Positions 22,258 through 30,415 of a DNA stretch of 64,000 bases are shown in pieces. The notes beneath the pieces are model-generated. The model was not told the DNA's origin, ran no database searches, and saw only the letters and a program-made list of their open reading frames with translations. Position 1 is the stretch's first letter; each line of letters begins with the position of its first letter. The position numbers and the translations under genes were made by a program. This DNA comes from Natronomonas salinimetallica (lineage in GTDB: Archaea; Halobacteriota; Halobacteria; Halobacteriales; Haloarculaceae): positions 25,060 through 89,059 of the forward strand of contig NZ_JACDNQ010000014.1 of the NCBI RefSeq assembly GCF_013839515.1. The letters are read 5' to 3'.

Positions 22258-22602
22258 ATGGCAACCTGTAGCACGTGCCGCGATCGGCTGAACGAGGAGT
22301 CCCTGCTCGAGGGGAGCAACGTGTACTCCGAGATGGCGGGCGGCAACAGCCGGGACGACATCCTCTCGGCGTACGACGGCGTGAGATACAGCGACTCGAG
22401 CGTCCTGTGTTCGGCGTGTCTGGACACGCCCTCGGAGTGTGGCAACTGCGATGGTACGGGGGCGGTGACGACGATCGAGGCGGCGGGCGACGGTGACGGC
22501 GGAGGCGGTGAGGGCAGCGACGAACCCACACAGGAGTGTTCCGTCTGTGGCGGGACGGGAACGACGACGCCGAACCTCCGGCGTGACTGCTGTCGGTTTT
22601 AA
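22258..22602 (+). CDS. Small Cys-rich protein with DnaJ-type CxxCxGxG motifs
   Basis: A 114-residue cytoplasmic protein with two motifs of the DnaJ zinc-finger kind (CGNCDGTG and CSVCGGTG), an N-terminal CSTC pair and a CSAC pair, so it probably binds zinc. A Gly/Asp linker separates the two DnaJ-like motifs. There is no J domain. I chose the ATG at 22258 because upstream sequence in the same frame is minisatellite DNA. Function unknown; a chaperone-like or RNA-binding role is possible but unsupported. Confidence 0.65.
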   Translation: MATCSTCRDRLNEESLLEGSNVYSEMAGGNSRDDILSAYDGVRYSDSSVLCSACLDTPSECGNCDGTGAVTTIEAAGDGDGGGGEGSDEPTQECSVCGGTGTTTPNLRRDCCRF

Positions 22603-22666
22603 CTAGGGGCGGGTCCGGCGGCGGGCTTTCGATGCTCTTTAAGGACCCCGGTGAGTGCCCCCGATT

Positions 22667-24082
22667 ATGACGGACGAGGATGACGGATACCGGATCGAAC
22701 GTGACAGCCTCGGAGAGATGGAAGTCCCGGTGGACGCCTACTGGGGTGCCCAGACCCAACGCGCCGTGGAGAACTTCCCGATCTCGGGGATCTCCTTCGG
22801 ACGCCGGTTCGTGCGGGCGCTCGGGATCGTCAAGAAGGCGGCCGCCGAGGCGAACCTCGAACTCGGGTTCCTCGAAGCCGAGAAGGCCGACGCGATCGTC
22901 GAGGCGGCCGACGAGGTCATCGCGGGCGAGCACGACGATCAGTTCCCGGTCGACGTCTTCCAGACCGGATCGGGGACCTCCTCGAACATGAACGCCAACG
23001 AGGTGATCGCCAACCGAGCGAGCGAAATCTACGGGGCCGAGGTGGGATCCCGCGAGATCCACCCCAACGACCACGTCAACTACGGCCAGTCGTCGAACGA
23101 CGTGATCCCGACGGCGATGCACGTCGCGTCGCTCGAGGCCGTCGAAAAGGACGTGATTCCGGGGCTGGACGTCCTCGCTTCCGAGCTCGCCGACAAGGAG
23201 GAGGCCTTCGCCGACGTGGTCAAGACGGGGCGAACCCACCTCCAGGACGCGACGCCGATCCGTCTCGGCCAGGAGTTCGGCGGCTACCGGACCCAAATCG
23301 AGAAGGGGATCGACCGCCTCGAGGCGACCCGCGAACGGCTCGGCGAACTCGCCTTGGGCGGGACGGCGGTCGGAACGGGGCTCAATACCCACCCCGACTT
23401 CCCCGAACTCGCCGCCGAGAACATCGCCGAGGAGACCGGTCTCGCCTTCCGGGAGGCCGACAACCACTTCGAGGCCCAGGCCGCCCACGACGCGATGAAC
23501 GAGGCCCACGGTGCCCTCCGGACGGTCGCGGGCTCGATGAACAAGATCGCGAACGACCTCCGGCTGCTCGCCTCCGGCCCCCGGAACGGGCTCGGCGAGA
23601 TCGAACAGCCCGAAAACCAGCCCGGCTCCTCGATCATGCCCGGCAAAATCAACCCGGTCGTCGCCGAGTCCGTCAACCAGGTCCACAAACAGGTCGTCGG
23701 CAACGACGCGGCCGTCTCCGCCGGGGCCGCCCGCGGGGAGATCGATCTGAACCTCTACAAGCCGGTACTCGCACACAACTTCCTCGAGAGCGCCGCGCTC
23801 ATCGCCAACAGCGCGGCGACGTTCGGCGAGCGCTTCGTCGGTAAACTCGAAGCCAACGCCGATCACTGCAAAAAGCAGGTCGACCAGTCGATGGCGCTGG
23901 CGACGGCGCTCAATCCGGCGATCGGCTACGATGCGGCCTCGAAAGTCGCAAAACAGGCGCTCGCGGACGACAAGACGGTCCGGGAGGTCGCCGTGGAGGA
24001 GGGATATCTCACCGAAGCCGAGGCCGACGAGGTGCTTGACCCCCGCGCGATGACGGAGCGGGTCATCCTCGGCGACGACTGA
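22667..24082 (+). CDS. fumC: Class II fumarate hydratase
   Basis: Converts fumarate to L-malate in the TCA cycle; homotetrameric, no Fe-S cluster. The fumarase/aspartase signature GSSIMPGKINP is present, as are FQTGSGTSSNMNANEV, HPNDHVNYGQSSNDV and GRTHLQDATP with catalytic His. The 471-residue length is usual. An upstream GTG at 22655 is possible, but the ATG at 22667 fits the family start (YRIERDSLGEMEVP). Confidence 0.95.
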   Translation: MTDEDDGYRIERDSLGEMEVPVDAYWGAQTQRAVENFPISGISFGRRFVRALGIVKKAAAEANLELGFLEAEKADAIVEAADEVIAGEHDDQFPVDVFQTGSGTSSNMNANEVIANRASEIYGAEVGSREIHPNDHVNYGQSSNDVIPTAMHVASLEAVEKDVIPGLDVLASELADKEEAFADVVKTGRTHLQDATPIRLGQEFGGYRTQIEKGIDRLEATRERLGELALGGTAVGTGLNTHPDFPELAAENIAEETGLAFREADNHFEAQAAHDAMNEAHGALRTVAGSMNKIANDLRLLASGPRNGLGEIEQPENQPGSSIMPGKINPVVAESVNQVHKQVVGNDAAVSAGAARGEIDLNLYKPVLAHNFLESAALIANSAATFGERFVGKLEANADHCKKQVDQSMALATALNPAIGYDAASKVAKQALADDKTVREVAVEEGYLTEAEADEVLDPRAMTERVILGDD

Positions 24083-24112
24083 CAGCTTCTCGGCCCCACA
24101 CGCGCCGTTCGA

Positions 24113-24181
24113 ATCGGGGTCCGGAAGGCGCTCGGATCGGGGTCCGGAAGGCGCTCGGATCGGGGTCCGGAAGGCGCTCGA
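24113..24181. repeat. 23-bp tandem repeat, three copies
   Basis: Copies at 24113-24135, 24136-24158 and 24159-24181 (last base differs) just downstream of fumC. Confidence 0.92.
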
Positions 24182-24262
24182 ACGGCCCACCCGCTACGGC
24201 GACCACGTCACGACCAGAGCTCCTATAAAAATGTAGTGGCCGTTCCTCCGTTCTTGAAAACG

Positions 24263-24298
24263 TTAACCTCTGGTTAATACCCATCTCACGTACGAGAG
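24263..24298. promoter_or_regulatory. Two dyads at the promoter of the PadR-like gene
   Basis: A perfect dyad TTAACC-TCT-GGTTAA (24263-24277) is followed by an imperfect one (CTC/GAG arms around CGTACG, about 24283-24297). The first overlaps a TATA-like GGTTAATACC about 25-30 nt before the ATG at 24302, so a bound protein would block TFB/TBP. Autoregulation by the gene product is a natural guess. Confidence 0.5.
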
Positions 24299-24301
24299 AT
24301 T

Positions 24302-24802
24302 ATGGCAGAGATGGAGCCTTCGACCGAACTCGGAGCCGAAGACAGCGACCAATCGATAACCGTCTCGCAACTGCGCGCGGAGCTGAACGGAACCGGCCAG
24401 AGCAACGAGCCCGGTACGGCTGTCTCCGAGGTCGTCTCCGAGGTCGAATCCTCGCTTTTCGGCTCCGAGTCGTTCGTGTTCGAGGAGACACACGTCAAAT
24501 CCTCCCTCGACGAGTTGCTCCTTTCGCTCGTCGCGCTTCGGACGGCCGACACCCACGGCAAACAGCTCCTCGACGACCTCGCACAGGAGTTCGATACGAT
24601 CCTCAGCCCCGGGACGGTCTATCCACGGCTTCACGACCTCTGTGACGAGGCCGTTCTCGAACAGCGCGAACTCGTCAAGACAAAGGAGTACACCCTCGAC
24701 GACGCCGACGTGGCCCGCTCGAACGTCGCGGCGGCGGCCCGACAACACCTCGCGCTCGGGATGGTACTCAGGGCGGCCCTCGAACGCGGCGACTTCGAGT
24801 GA
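24302..24802 (+). CDS. PadR-like winged-helix transcriptional regulator
   Basis: A 166-residue protein. Residues about 75-140 match the PadR-type winged helix (LLLSLVALRTADTHGKQLLDDLAQEF, with GTVYPRLHDLCDEAVLEQRE, where G-T-V-Y-P-R-L is the PadR recognition-helix hallmark). The first 70 residues are acidic and of no clear fold. There is no dedicated ligand domain. The symmetrical promoter dyads suggest that it binds its own operator. Target genes are unknown. Confidence 0.75.
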   Translation: MAEMEPSTELGAEDSDQSITVSQLRAELNGTGQSNEPGTAVSEVVSEVESSLFGSESFVFEETHVKSSLDELLLSLVALRTADTHGKQLLDDLAQEFDTILSPGTVYPRLHDLCDEAVLEQRELVKTKEYTLDDADVARSNVAAAARQHLALGMVLRAALERGDFE

Positions 24803-24883
24803 TGCTGCTTGCTGTCCCCGGGGCACGCGAGTTGCGACTCCGGGTGGCGAACCGCGTTTGCGACGGGCAGCCGGCAGTATGAA
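24801..24883. repeat. Dispersed hairpin-forming repeat, copy A
   Basis: An intergenic element of about 83 bp with inverted ends (CTGCTTGCTGTCC at the left, GGGCAGCCGGCAG at the right). It resembles 33944-34025 along its whole length (shared TGTCCCC, ACGCGAGT, GGGTG, GCGACGG and GCCGGC blocks). It begins at the stop codon of the PadR-like gene. Confidence 0.65.
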
Positions 24884-24957
24884 CACGTCGGGAGCCGGTG
24901 GGGTTCGTAACTGTTGGATGGTGTCTTTTTTGAGTGTTCGTACCCCACCCTCGGGTA

Positions 24958-26811
24958 ATGACGCACGATTACGAGGCCCTGGGACTCGTCGCCGGGCTGG
25001 AGATCCACCAACAGCTCGACACGGCGAGCAAACTCTTCTGTAACTGCCCGACGGAGCGGCGCGATCCCGAGGAGTCGGTCCGCTCGTTCTCCCGGTATCT
25101 CCACCCGACGAAGTCCGAACTCGGCGAGCTCGACGAGGCAGCCCTCGAGGAGTCCCGCGTCGACCGGGAGTTCGAGTACCTCGCCTTCGACACCACGTGT
25201 CTCGTCGAGGAGGACGACGAGCCGCCGGGACGGCTCGACGGGGAGGCGCTGAACACGGCCCTGGAGATCGCGACGCTTCTGGACTGTGTCGTCGTCGACC
25301 GGGCCCACGTGATGCGTAAGATCGTCGTCGACGGCTCCAACACGTCGGGCTTTCAGCGCTCGACGCTCGTCGCCACCGACGGCGAGATCGAAACCGACGA
25401 CGGCCCGGTCCGGATCGCCGACATGCTGCTCGAAGAGGAGTCCGCAGCCCGAATCGAAGAGCGCGATGGCGGCGTCACCTACGCGCTGGATCGCCTCGGG
25501 ATCCCCCTCGTCGAGATCGGGACGAAACCGGACATCCGGTCGCCCGAACAGGCCCGTGAGGCCGCAGAGCGGATCGGAATGTTGCTCCGTTCGACCGGAA
25601 AAGTAAAACGGGGGCTGGGAACCATCCGCCAGGACGTCAACGTCTCCATCGCCGAGGGCGCGCGCGTCGAAATGAAGGGCGTCCAGAGCCTCGACGACGT
25701 CGACGACCTCGTCGCGGGCGAGGTCGGCAGGCAGGTCGAACTCCTCGAGATCGCCGACACGCTGCGAACGCGGGGGGCGGAGGTCGCGGAGCCGACCGAC
25801 GTGACGGACGTGTTCGCCGATACCGACAGCGGTGTCATCGCCGGGGCAGAGGCCGTCTTCGCGGTCAGACTCGTCGGATTCGACGGGGTCGTCGGCCACG
25901 AGATCCAGCCCGACCGCCGTCTCGGGACGGAGCTTTCGGATCACGCCAAACGCCAGGGCGCGGGCGGGATCTTCCATACCGACGAACTGCCGGCCTACGG
26001 CGTCACCGAGCGCGAGGTCGATGCGCTCCGTGACGCCGTCGGGGCGGACGCGGCGGACGCGGTCGCACTCGTCGCCACCGATGCCGATGTCGCCGAGCGG
26101 GCGATCGAGGCCGTCGCCGACCGCGCCGCGACCGCGATCGAGGGCGTCCCCGAGGAGACCCGCGGTGCGAACGACGACGGCACCTCGCGGTATCTCCGGC
26201 CCCTGCCGGGCGCGGCACGGATGTACCCCGAGACCGACGTGCCGCCGGTCGCCCCCGATCCCTCCGAGGTCGAGCCGCCGGAGTTGCTCACGGAACGGGT
26301 CGAGCGCTACCGGACGGACCTCGGTCTCGGCTCGGGACTCGCCGAACAGGTCGCCTACGGCCGCCACATGCCGACGTTCGAGGCCGCCGTCGAGCGCGGT
26401 GTCGACCCGACGACCGCGGCGAGCACACTCGAATCGACGCTGACCGAACTGCGCCGCGACGGCGTCCCGGTGGACGCGTTGACCGACGAGGACCTCCTCG
26501 ATGTGCTCGAACTCGTCGAGGACGGCGAGTTGGCCAACGAGGGGATCGATCCCGTCCTGAGCGAACTCGCCGGGGACCCGACGCTGTCTGCCGAGGAGGC
26601 GATCGAGGCCGCGGGACTGTCCGGCGTCGACCGCGAGGCGGTTCGTGACACCGTCGTCGAGGTGATCGAGCGCAACGAGGCCCAGGTCGAATCCGAGGGA
26701 ATGGCCGCCTTCTCCGGGCTCATGGGCGAGTGTATGGGCGCACTCCGTGGGAAGGCTGACGGCGAGGTCGTCTCCGAGTTGCTTCGCGAGGAGATCAGCC
26801 GGCGGACGTGA
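24958..26811 (+). CDS. gatE: Glu-tRNA(Gln) amidotransferase subunit E
   Basis: tRNA-dependent kinase/transamidase subunit of the archaeal GatDE pair, which turns Glu-tRNA(Gln) into Gln-tRNA(Gln). The GatB/E catalytic core is clear: GLVAGLEIHQQLDTASKLFC with following zinc Cys residues, VMRKIVVDGSNTSGFQRST, and IRQDVNVSIAEGARVEMKGV. It also has the AspRS-like insert and the YqeY-like C-terminal tail region. Length 617 aa is typical. gatD is not in the window. The start MTHDYEA at 24958 follows family practice; an upstream in-frame codon at 24934 is less likely. Confidence 0.94.
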   Translation: MTHDYEALGLVAGLEIHQQLDTASKLFCNCPTERRDPEESVRSFSRYLHPTKSELGELDEAALEESRVDREFEYLAFDTTCLVEEDDEPPGRLDGEALNTALEIATLLDCVVVDRAHVMRKIVVDGSNTSGFQRSTLVATDGEIETDDGPVRIADMLLEEESAARIEERDGGVTYALDRLGIPLVEIGTKPDIRSPEQAREAAERIGMLLRSTGKVKRGLGTIRQDVNVSIAEGARVEMKGVQSLDDVDDLVAGEVGRQVELLEIADTLRTRGAEVAEPTDVTDVFADTDSGVIAGAEAVFAVRLVGFDGVVGHEIQPDRRLGTELSDHAKRQGAGGIFHTDELPAYGVTEREVDALRDAVGADAADAVALVATDADVAERAIEAVADRAATAIEGVPEETRGANDDGTSRYLRPLPGAARMYPETDVPPVAPDPSEVEPPELLTERVERYRTDLGLGSGLAEQVAYGRHMPTFEAAVERGVDPTTAASTLESTLTELRRDGVPVDALTDEDLLDVLELVEDGELANEGIDPVLSELAGDPTLSAEEAIEAAGLSGVDREAVRDTVVEVIERNEAQVESEGMAAFSGLMGECMGALRGKADGEVVSELLREEISRRT

Positions 26812-26903
26812 ACCGCCTCGGAGGACCCGCCTCATAAACTCGCGGGGAGTATCGGACCTTCGGCGACCCCTCGGAGCGAACACGCCGACCGAAACCGGGT
26901 AAG

Positions 26904-26914
26904 CGTATATATGT
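26904..26914 (+). promoter_or_regulatory. TATA box of the PH-like membrane protein gene
   Basis: GCGTATATATG lies about 26-36 nt before the ATG at 26940, a good match in sequence and position to a haloarchaeal core promoter. Confidence 0.6.
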
Positions 26915-26939
26915 GCGACTCGCGAACGACCGAATCGAG

Positions 26940-27545
26940 ATGGCGTCCGAACGGCTCTCGGATCCCGGCGTCGTCGATCGGATCGATGTGCGACCGTCCG
27001 ATCCCGACCCGTCGGACCGTCTATTGGCGGGCGAAACCCCGGTCGAGACGGTCGCGCTCTCACCGGGATGGATCGTCGTCACCGACCGGGCCGTGCTCAG
27101 TTATCATCCCGACAGGGACCTCGCCGTCCGCAGAACGCCGCGATCGAACGTCACATCCATCACCGTCCGCCGGACGGGTGGACGGGCGTTTCTCGGTTAC
27201 GTCCCCGGTGCGATACTGTATACCCTCGCCGCCCTGGCGGGTGGCGTACTCCTGTTGGCGGTCTCGCCGACGAGCCTCCTCGTCGTTCCCGACGCCCCGG
27301 GCGCGGGCGGGATCGAGACGATCCTCAAAACGCTCGAGTGGGCGAGCCGACTGCTCGGTACCGTCCTCGTGTTCAGCGGCATTCTGATCGGACTGGCCGC
27401 CGTCGTCGTCGTCGGGTACTGGCTGTCCTCCCGGGAGGTCGCGCTCGTCCTCGAACGCGGAGCCGCCGACCCGATCGAGTGTCCCACCGACCGACACACC
27501 GGCCAGCGGGCGCTGCGGGCGCTGCGGGATGCCTTTCCCGACTAG
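26940..27545 (+). CDS. Membrane protein, PH-like N-terminus
   Basis: Unrecognised 201-residue protein. Residues about 25-75 (LLAGETPVETVALSPGWIVVTDRAVLSYHPD) look like a bacterial/archaeal PH-like (YdbT/bPH2) domain. Two long hydrophobic segments follow (about 80-105 and 135-162). The start at 26940 is supported by the TATA box. A small membrane protein gene lies 136 bp downstream. Function unknown. Confidence 0.6.
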   Translation: MASERLSDPGVVDRIDVRPSDPDPSDRLLAGETPVETVALSPGWIVVTDRAVLSYHPDRDLAVRRTPRSNVTSITVRRTGGRAFLGYVPGAILYTLAALAGGVLLLAVSPTSLLVVPDAPGAGGIETILKTLEWASRLLGTVLVFSGILIGLAAVVVVGYWLSSREVALVLERGAADPIECPTDRHTGQRALRALRDAFPD

Positions 27546-27681
27546 GGGATCCGCCTATCGTCACGGTGTTCGGGAGGATGGGTTCGGTACGTATCGCGTC
27601 CTCGGAGAGACGAGACGTGCCGTCCGACCGGCCGAAACAACCACGAGCGTAATACGTCACCCCGTTCACGGTGAGGTATCG

Positions 27682-27831
27682 ATGTCGTTCGTACCCATCC
27701 CGGACCTCGGAGCCGAACGGTTCCGTGCGGCAGACCGCGCGATGAGCCAATCGGCAGTGCTCGGAATCCTGTTGGGAGTCGCGTTCGTCCTCGCGGGCGT
27801 CCTGGCCGTGCTCATGTTGTTCGGCGGGTGA
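27682..27831 (+). CDS. Small single-span membrane protein
   Basis: A 49-residue protein: a polar N-terminus (MSFVPIPDLGAERFRAADRA), then one hydrophobic helix (about residues 24-46, AVLGILLGVAFVLAGVLAVLML). Small proteins of this form are common in haloarchaea. The ATG follows a possible weak TATA (TAATACGT, about 30 nt before). Function unknown; the gene call itself is moderately sure. Confidence 0.5.
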   Translation: MSFVPIPDLGAERFRAADRAMSQSAVLGILLGVAFVLAGVLAVLMLFGG

Positions 27832-28089
27832 CGGAAACGGGTACCGGACGTTGATACTGACGGACAAAAGAATGTGTACACGACGCACGAGGATCACGCC
27901 GTTCGACGGAGCGAACGGCGGATCACTCGTGAGTCGGTTTCATTTGATTTCGTCCACCAGTATGAACACGAGCGGCATCCCGTATTGTGCCATGACATCA
28001 CAACACGTCGGACGGGGCCGCCACGCCGAGCGCCGAGACCCCTCCCGTTCGACGCTGGATTTTTGTGTCCCCGGCGCAGATGGTTGTGT

Positions 28090-28536
28090 ATGTATAACGA
28101 AATACTAGTCCCGACGGACGGCGGCGAAGCGTCCGACATCGCTGTCGACCACGCCGTGTATCTCGCCGACCGGTGTGGCGGTCGGGTGCACGGACTGTTC
28201 GTCGTGGACAGCGGCCCCCTAGAGAGTATCGGCGGCGGGTATCCCGAAGCCGTCACGGAGATCGAGCGCCTCGGCGAGGAGGCGGTCGGGCGGGTCGAAT
28301 CGGTCGGCGACGAGCGGGGCGTCGAGACGACGACGTCGGTCGTCCGCGGGACGGTCCATCGGACGATCGCGGAGTACATAGAGGAGAACGACATCGACAC
28401 CGTGGTGATGGGAACCCACGGCCGGCAAGGAGTCGGCCGGCACCTGCTCGGATCGGTCACCGAGCGGATCATCCGAATGGTCGACGTCCCCGTGGTGGCG
28501 GTCACGGCATCGGAAGACGGGGAGGAGTCGTCGTAA
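28090..28536 (+). CDS. Universal stress protein (UspA family)
   Basis: A 148-residue Usp with N-terminal YNEILVPTDGGEASDIAVDHA and the ATP-binding loop GTHGRQGVGRHLLGSVTERI (G-x2-G-x9-G-S/T type), so it probably binds ATP. The start MYNEIL at 28090 is standard. The 258 bp upstream hold no further gene. Haloarchaea carry many Usp paralogues, so a specific role cannot be given. Confidence 0.9.
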   Translation: MYNEILVPTDGGEASDIAVDHAVYLADRCGGRVHGLFVVDSGPLESIGGGYPEAVTEIERLGEEAVGRVESVGDERGVETTTSVVRGTVHRTIAEYIEENDIDTVVMGTHGRQGVGRHLLGSVTERIIRMVDVPVVAVTASEDGEESS

Positions 28537-28690
28537 GTTCCCGACGAACCGGGTGGTATAAGTAACTGTATTCCATAGTATTGTGTAGATTACGAATGAT
28601 TGATCGACAGGCCGAACGGCAAACCGAGGCGACACCGCGAGCACGTAGGATCGGACGGAGCGAACGTATCCGAACGGCGGGGCGGAATCG

Positions 28691-30343
28691 ATGAGTCGGG
28701 ACGCGGACGGCCGGGGAACGGGGGCGTTCGGCCGGCGGGTGCTCACGGCCGCGCTCGGCCTCGCCGTCGTCACCGCGCTTCTCGTCTCCGGGATCACCGG
28801 AAGCGTCGGCGCACAGGCGGCCGGCGGCGATCCGGAACTCGAAGTGTTCGTGCCCGATCCCACGTTGACGCCGGGAACGAGTGCCCAACTCGAACTGCAG
28901 GTCGCGAACGACGCCGAGGCGGACTTCGGCACTATGGAGAGCCGCAACCGGGTGACCGCTGCCCGGAACGTCCGGATCGAGGTCGACGCCGACGACGCGC
29001 CGATCGACGTCGAATCCGGCCGCTACTCGATCGGTAGCGTCTACGAATCACAGCCGGGAACCGCTCCGATCGACGTCGACGTCCCGGAGGACGCCGAACC
29101 GGGCGAGTACGAGATCGACGTCGAACTGGAGTACTCCTACACCTCGGGGTACTTCCCCCGCGGTGAGGTCGAGTACGATCGCACGCGGACGGTCACCCGA
29201 ACCGTCGAGATCGAGATCGACGACGACCCGCGCTTCGAGTTGAGCGGCGTCGAGAACACCACGGTACAGATCGGCGAAACCGGGACGATCGACGTCGACG
29301 TCGAGAACGTCGGCGCCAAACCGGCCCGTGACGTCGCGGTCGCGCTCGAATCACGGAGCCCGATGTTGGGCTTCGGTGGGGGCGAGCTCGACACCGCCCG
29401 GATCGACGGCCTCGATGCCGGCGAGACGAAGACCGTCACCTACGAGGTCAGCGTCGCGCCCGACGCGCCCGACCGGGAGTACGAACTCGACGGCACTGTC
29501 CAGTACACCGACCCGGACGGGATCCGGGGTCACGACGACAGCCTCTCGGTCGGCGTCCGAACGGTCTCCGAGCAGGCGTTCTCGATGACGGCCGAAGGGA
29601 CGGCGCTGCACGCTGACGAGGAGGGAGACGTCGCGGTGACGGTCACCAACGAGGGACCGGTGACCGCCCACGACGTCTCGGTCAACCTCGCCGGTGAGTA
29701 CCCGAACGTTCGACTGCTCGAGGGGTCCGTCTCGGCCGGGACGCTCGACTCCGGCGAGTCGGCGACCGTCGACGTCCCCTTCGATCTGGGACGCGAGGCC
29801 GATCCCGTCTCGAAGACGCTCGATATGAACCTCGGCTACCGGACCGCCGACGGCGAACACCGCGTCGACCCCGACCACTCGCTCGTCATCGACATCCAGG
29901 AGCGCCGCGACGACTTCTTGCTCACGTTCTCGAACGCCACCATCACCGCGGACTCCTCTCAGCTCGTCGAGGTCGAGGTGACGAACAACCGCGATCAGCG
30001 ACTCACCGACGTCGAGGCAAAACTCGGGACCAGCGACCCCCTCGATAGCGCCGACGACGAGGGCTACGTCGCCGCGCTCGATCCGGGGGAAACGACGACG
30101 ATGACGTTCGAACTGTCGGCGACAAGCGACGCGAACCCCAAGACCTACTCGGTCGCGATGGACTTCAGATACGACGACGAGAAAGGTAACACGAAGATGT
30201 CGAACGTCTATCGGCTCCCGGTCGACGTCGAGGAGAACGGCGGCACGCCCCTGTGGCTCGTGGGTGGGGGCCTGCTCGTCCTCGTCGTCATCGGAGGTAT
30301 CGCATACTACCGGAGGCGTCAGGGGGCCTCCCCCGGACAGTAA
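28691..30343 (+). CDS. COG1361-type secreted multi-domain protein, partner of the MMPL exporter
   Basis: A 550-residue surface-exposed protein. Residues about 17-42 are a signal/anchor (LTAALGLAVVTALLVSGITGSVGAQA). The body is several Ig-like NEW3/CARDB-type domains with the repeating theme E-x-G-x-x-x-A-x-D-V (VENVGAKPARDV, VTNEGPVTAHDV, VTNNRDQRLTDV). A C-terminal helix (WLVGGGLLVLVVIGGIAYY) is followed by Arg residues. It precedes the MMPL gene by 72 bp. I infer an exporter accessory protein; the cargo is unknown. Confidence 0.75.
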   Translation: MSRDADGRGTGAFGRRVLTAALGLAVVTALLVSGITGSVGAQAAGGDPELEVFVPDPTLTPGTSAQLELQVANDAEADFGTMESRNRVTAARNVRIEVDADDAPIDVESGRYSIGSVYESQPGTAPIDVDVPEDAEPGEYEIDVELEYSYTSGYFPRGEVEYDRTRTVTRTVEIEIDDDPRFELSGVENTTVQIGETGTIDVDVENVGAKPARDVAVALESRSPMLGFGGGELDTARIDGLDAGETKTVTYEVSVAPDAPDREYELDGTVQYTDPDGIRGHDDSLSVGVRTVSEQAFSMTAEGTALHADEEGDVAVTVTNEGPVTAHDVSVNLAGEYPNVRLLEGSVSAGTLDSGESATVDVPFDLGREADPVSKTLDMNLGYRTADGEHRVDPDHSLVIDIQERRDDFLLTFSNATITADSSQLVEVEVTNNRDQRLTDVEAKLGTSDPLDSADDEGYVAALDPGETTTMTFELSATSDANPKTYSVAMDFRYDDEKGNTKMSNVYRLPVDVEENGGTPLWLVGGGLLVLVVIGGIAYYRRRQGASPGQ

Positions 30344-30415
30344 CGTGTTCGTGTACCGCTTCCCGGCCACGGCAACGGCCGGCCGAGCCCACTGCCGCAG
30401 GACCGATAGGCCACG

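Noticed and set aside
22250..24190. 646-codon minus-strand open frame opposite fumC
   Set aside because: Complement of the conserved fumarase gene; the translated sequence has no domain pattern.
24631..27063. 810-codon minus-strand open frame opposite gatE
   Set aside because: Antisense shadow of gatE and neighbouring genes.
27851..28108. 85-codon ORF before the Usp gene
   Set aside because: Ser/Arg/Cys-rich sequence, overlaps the Usp start in another frame; no promoter or family support.
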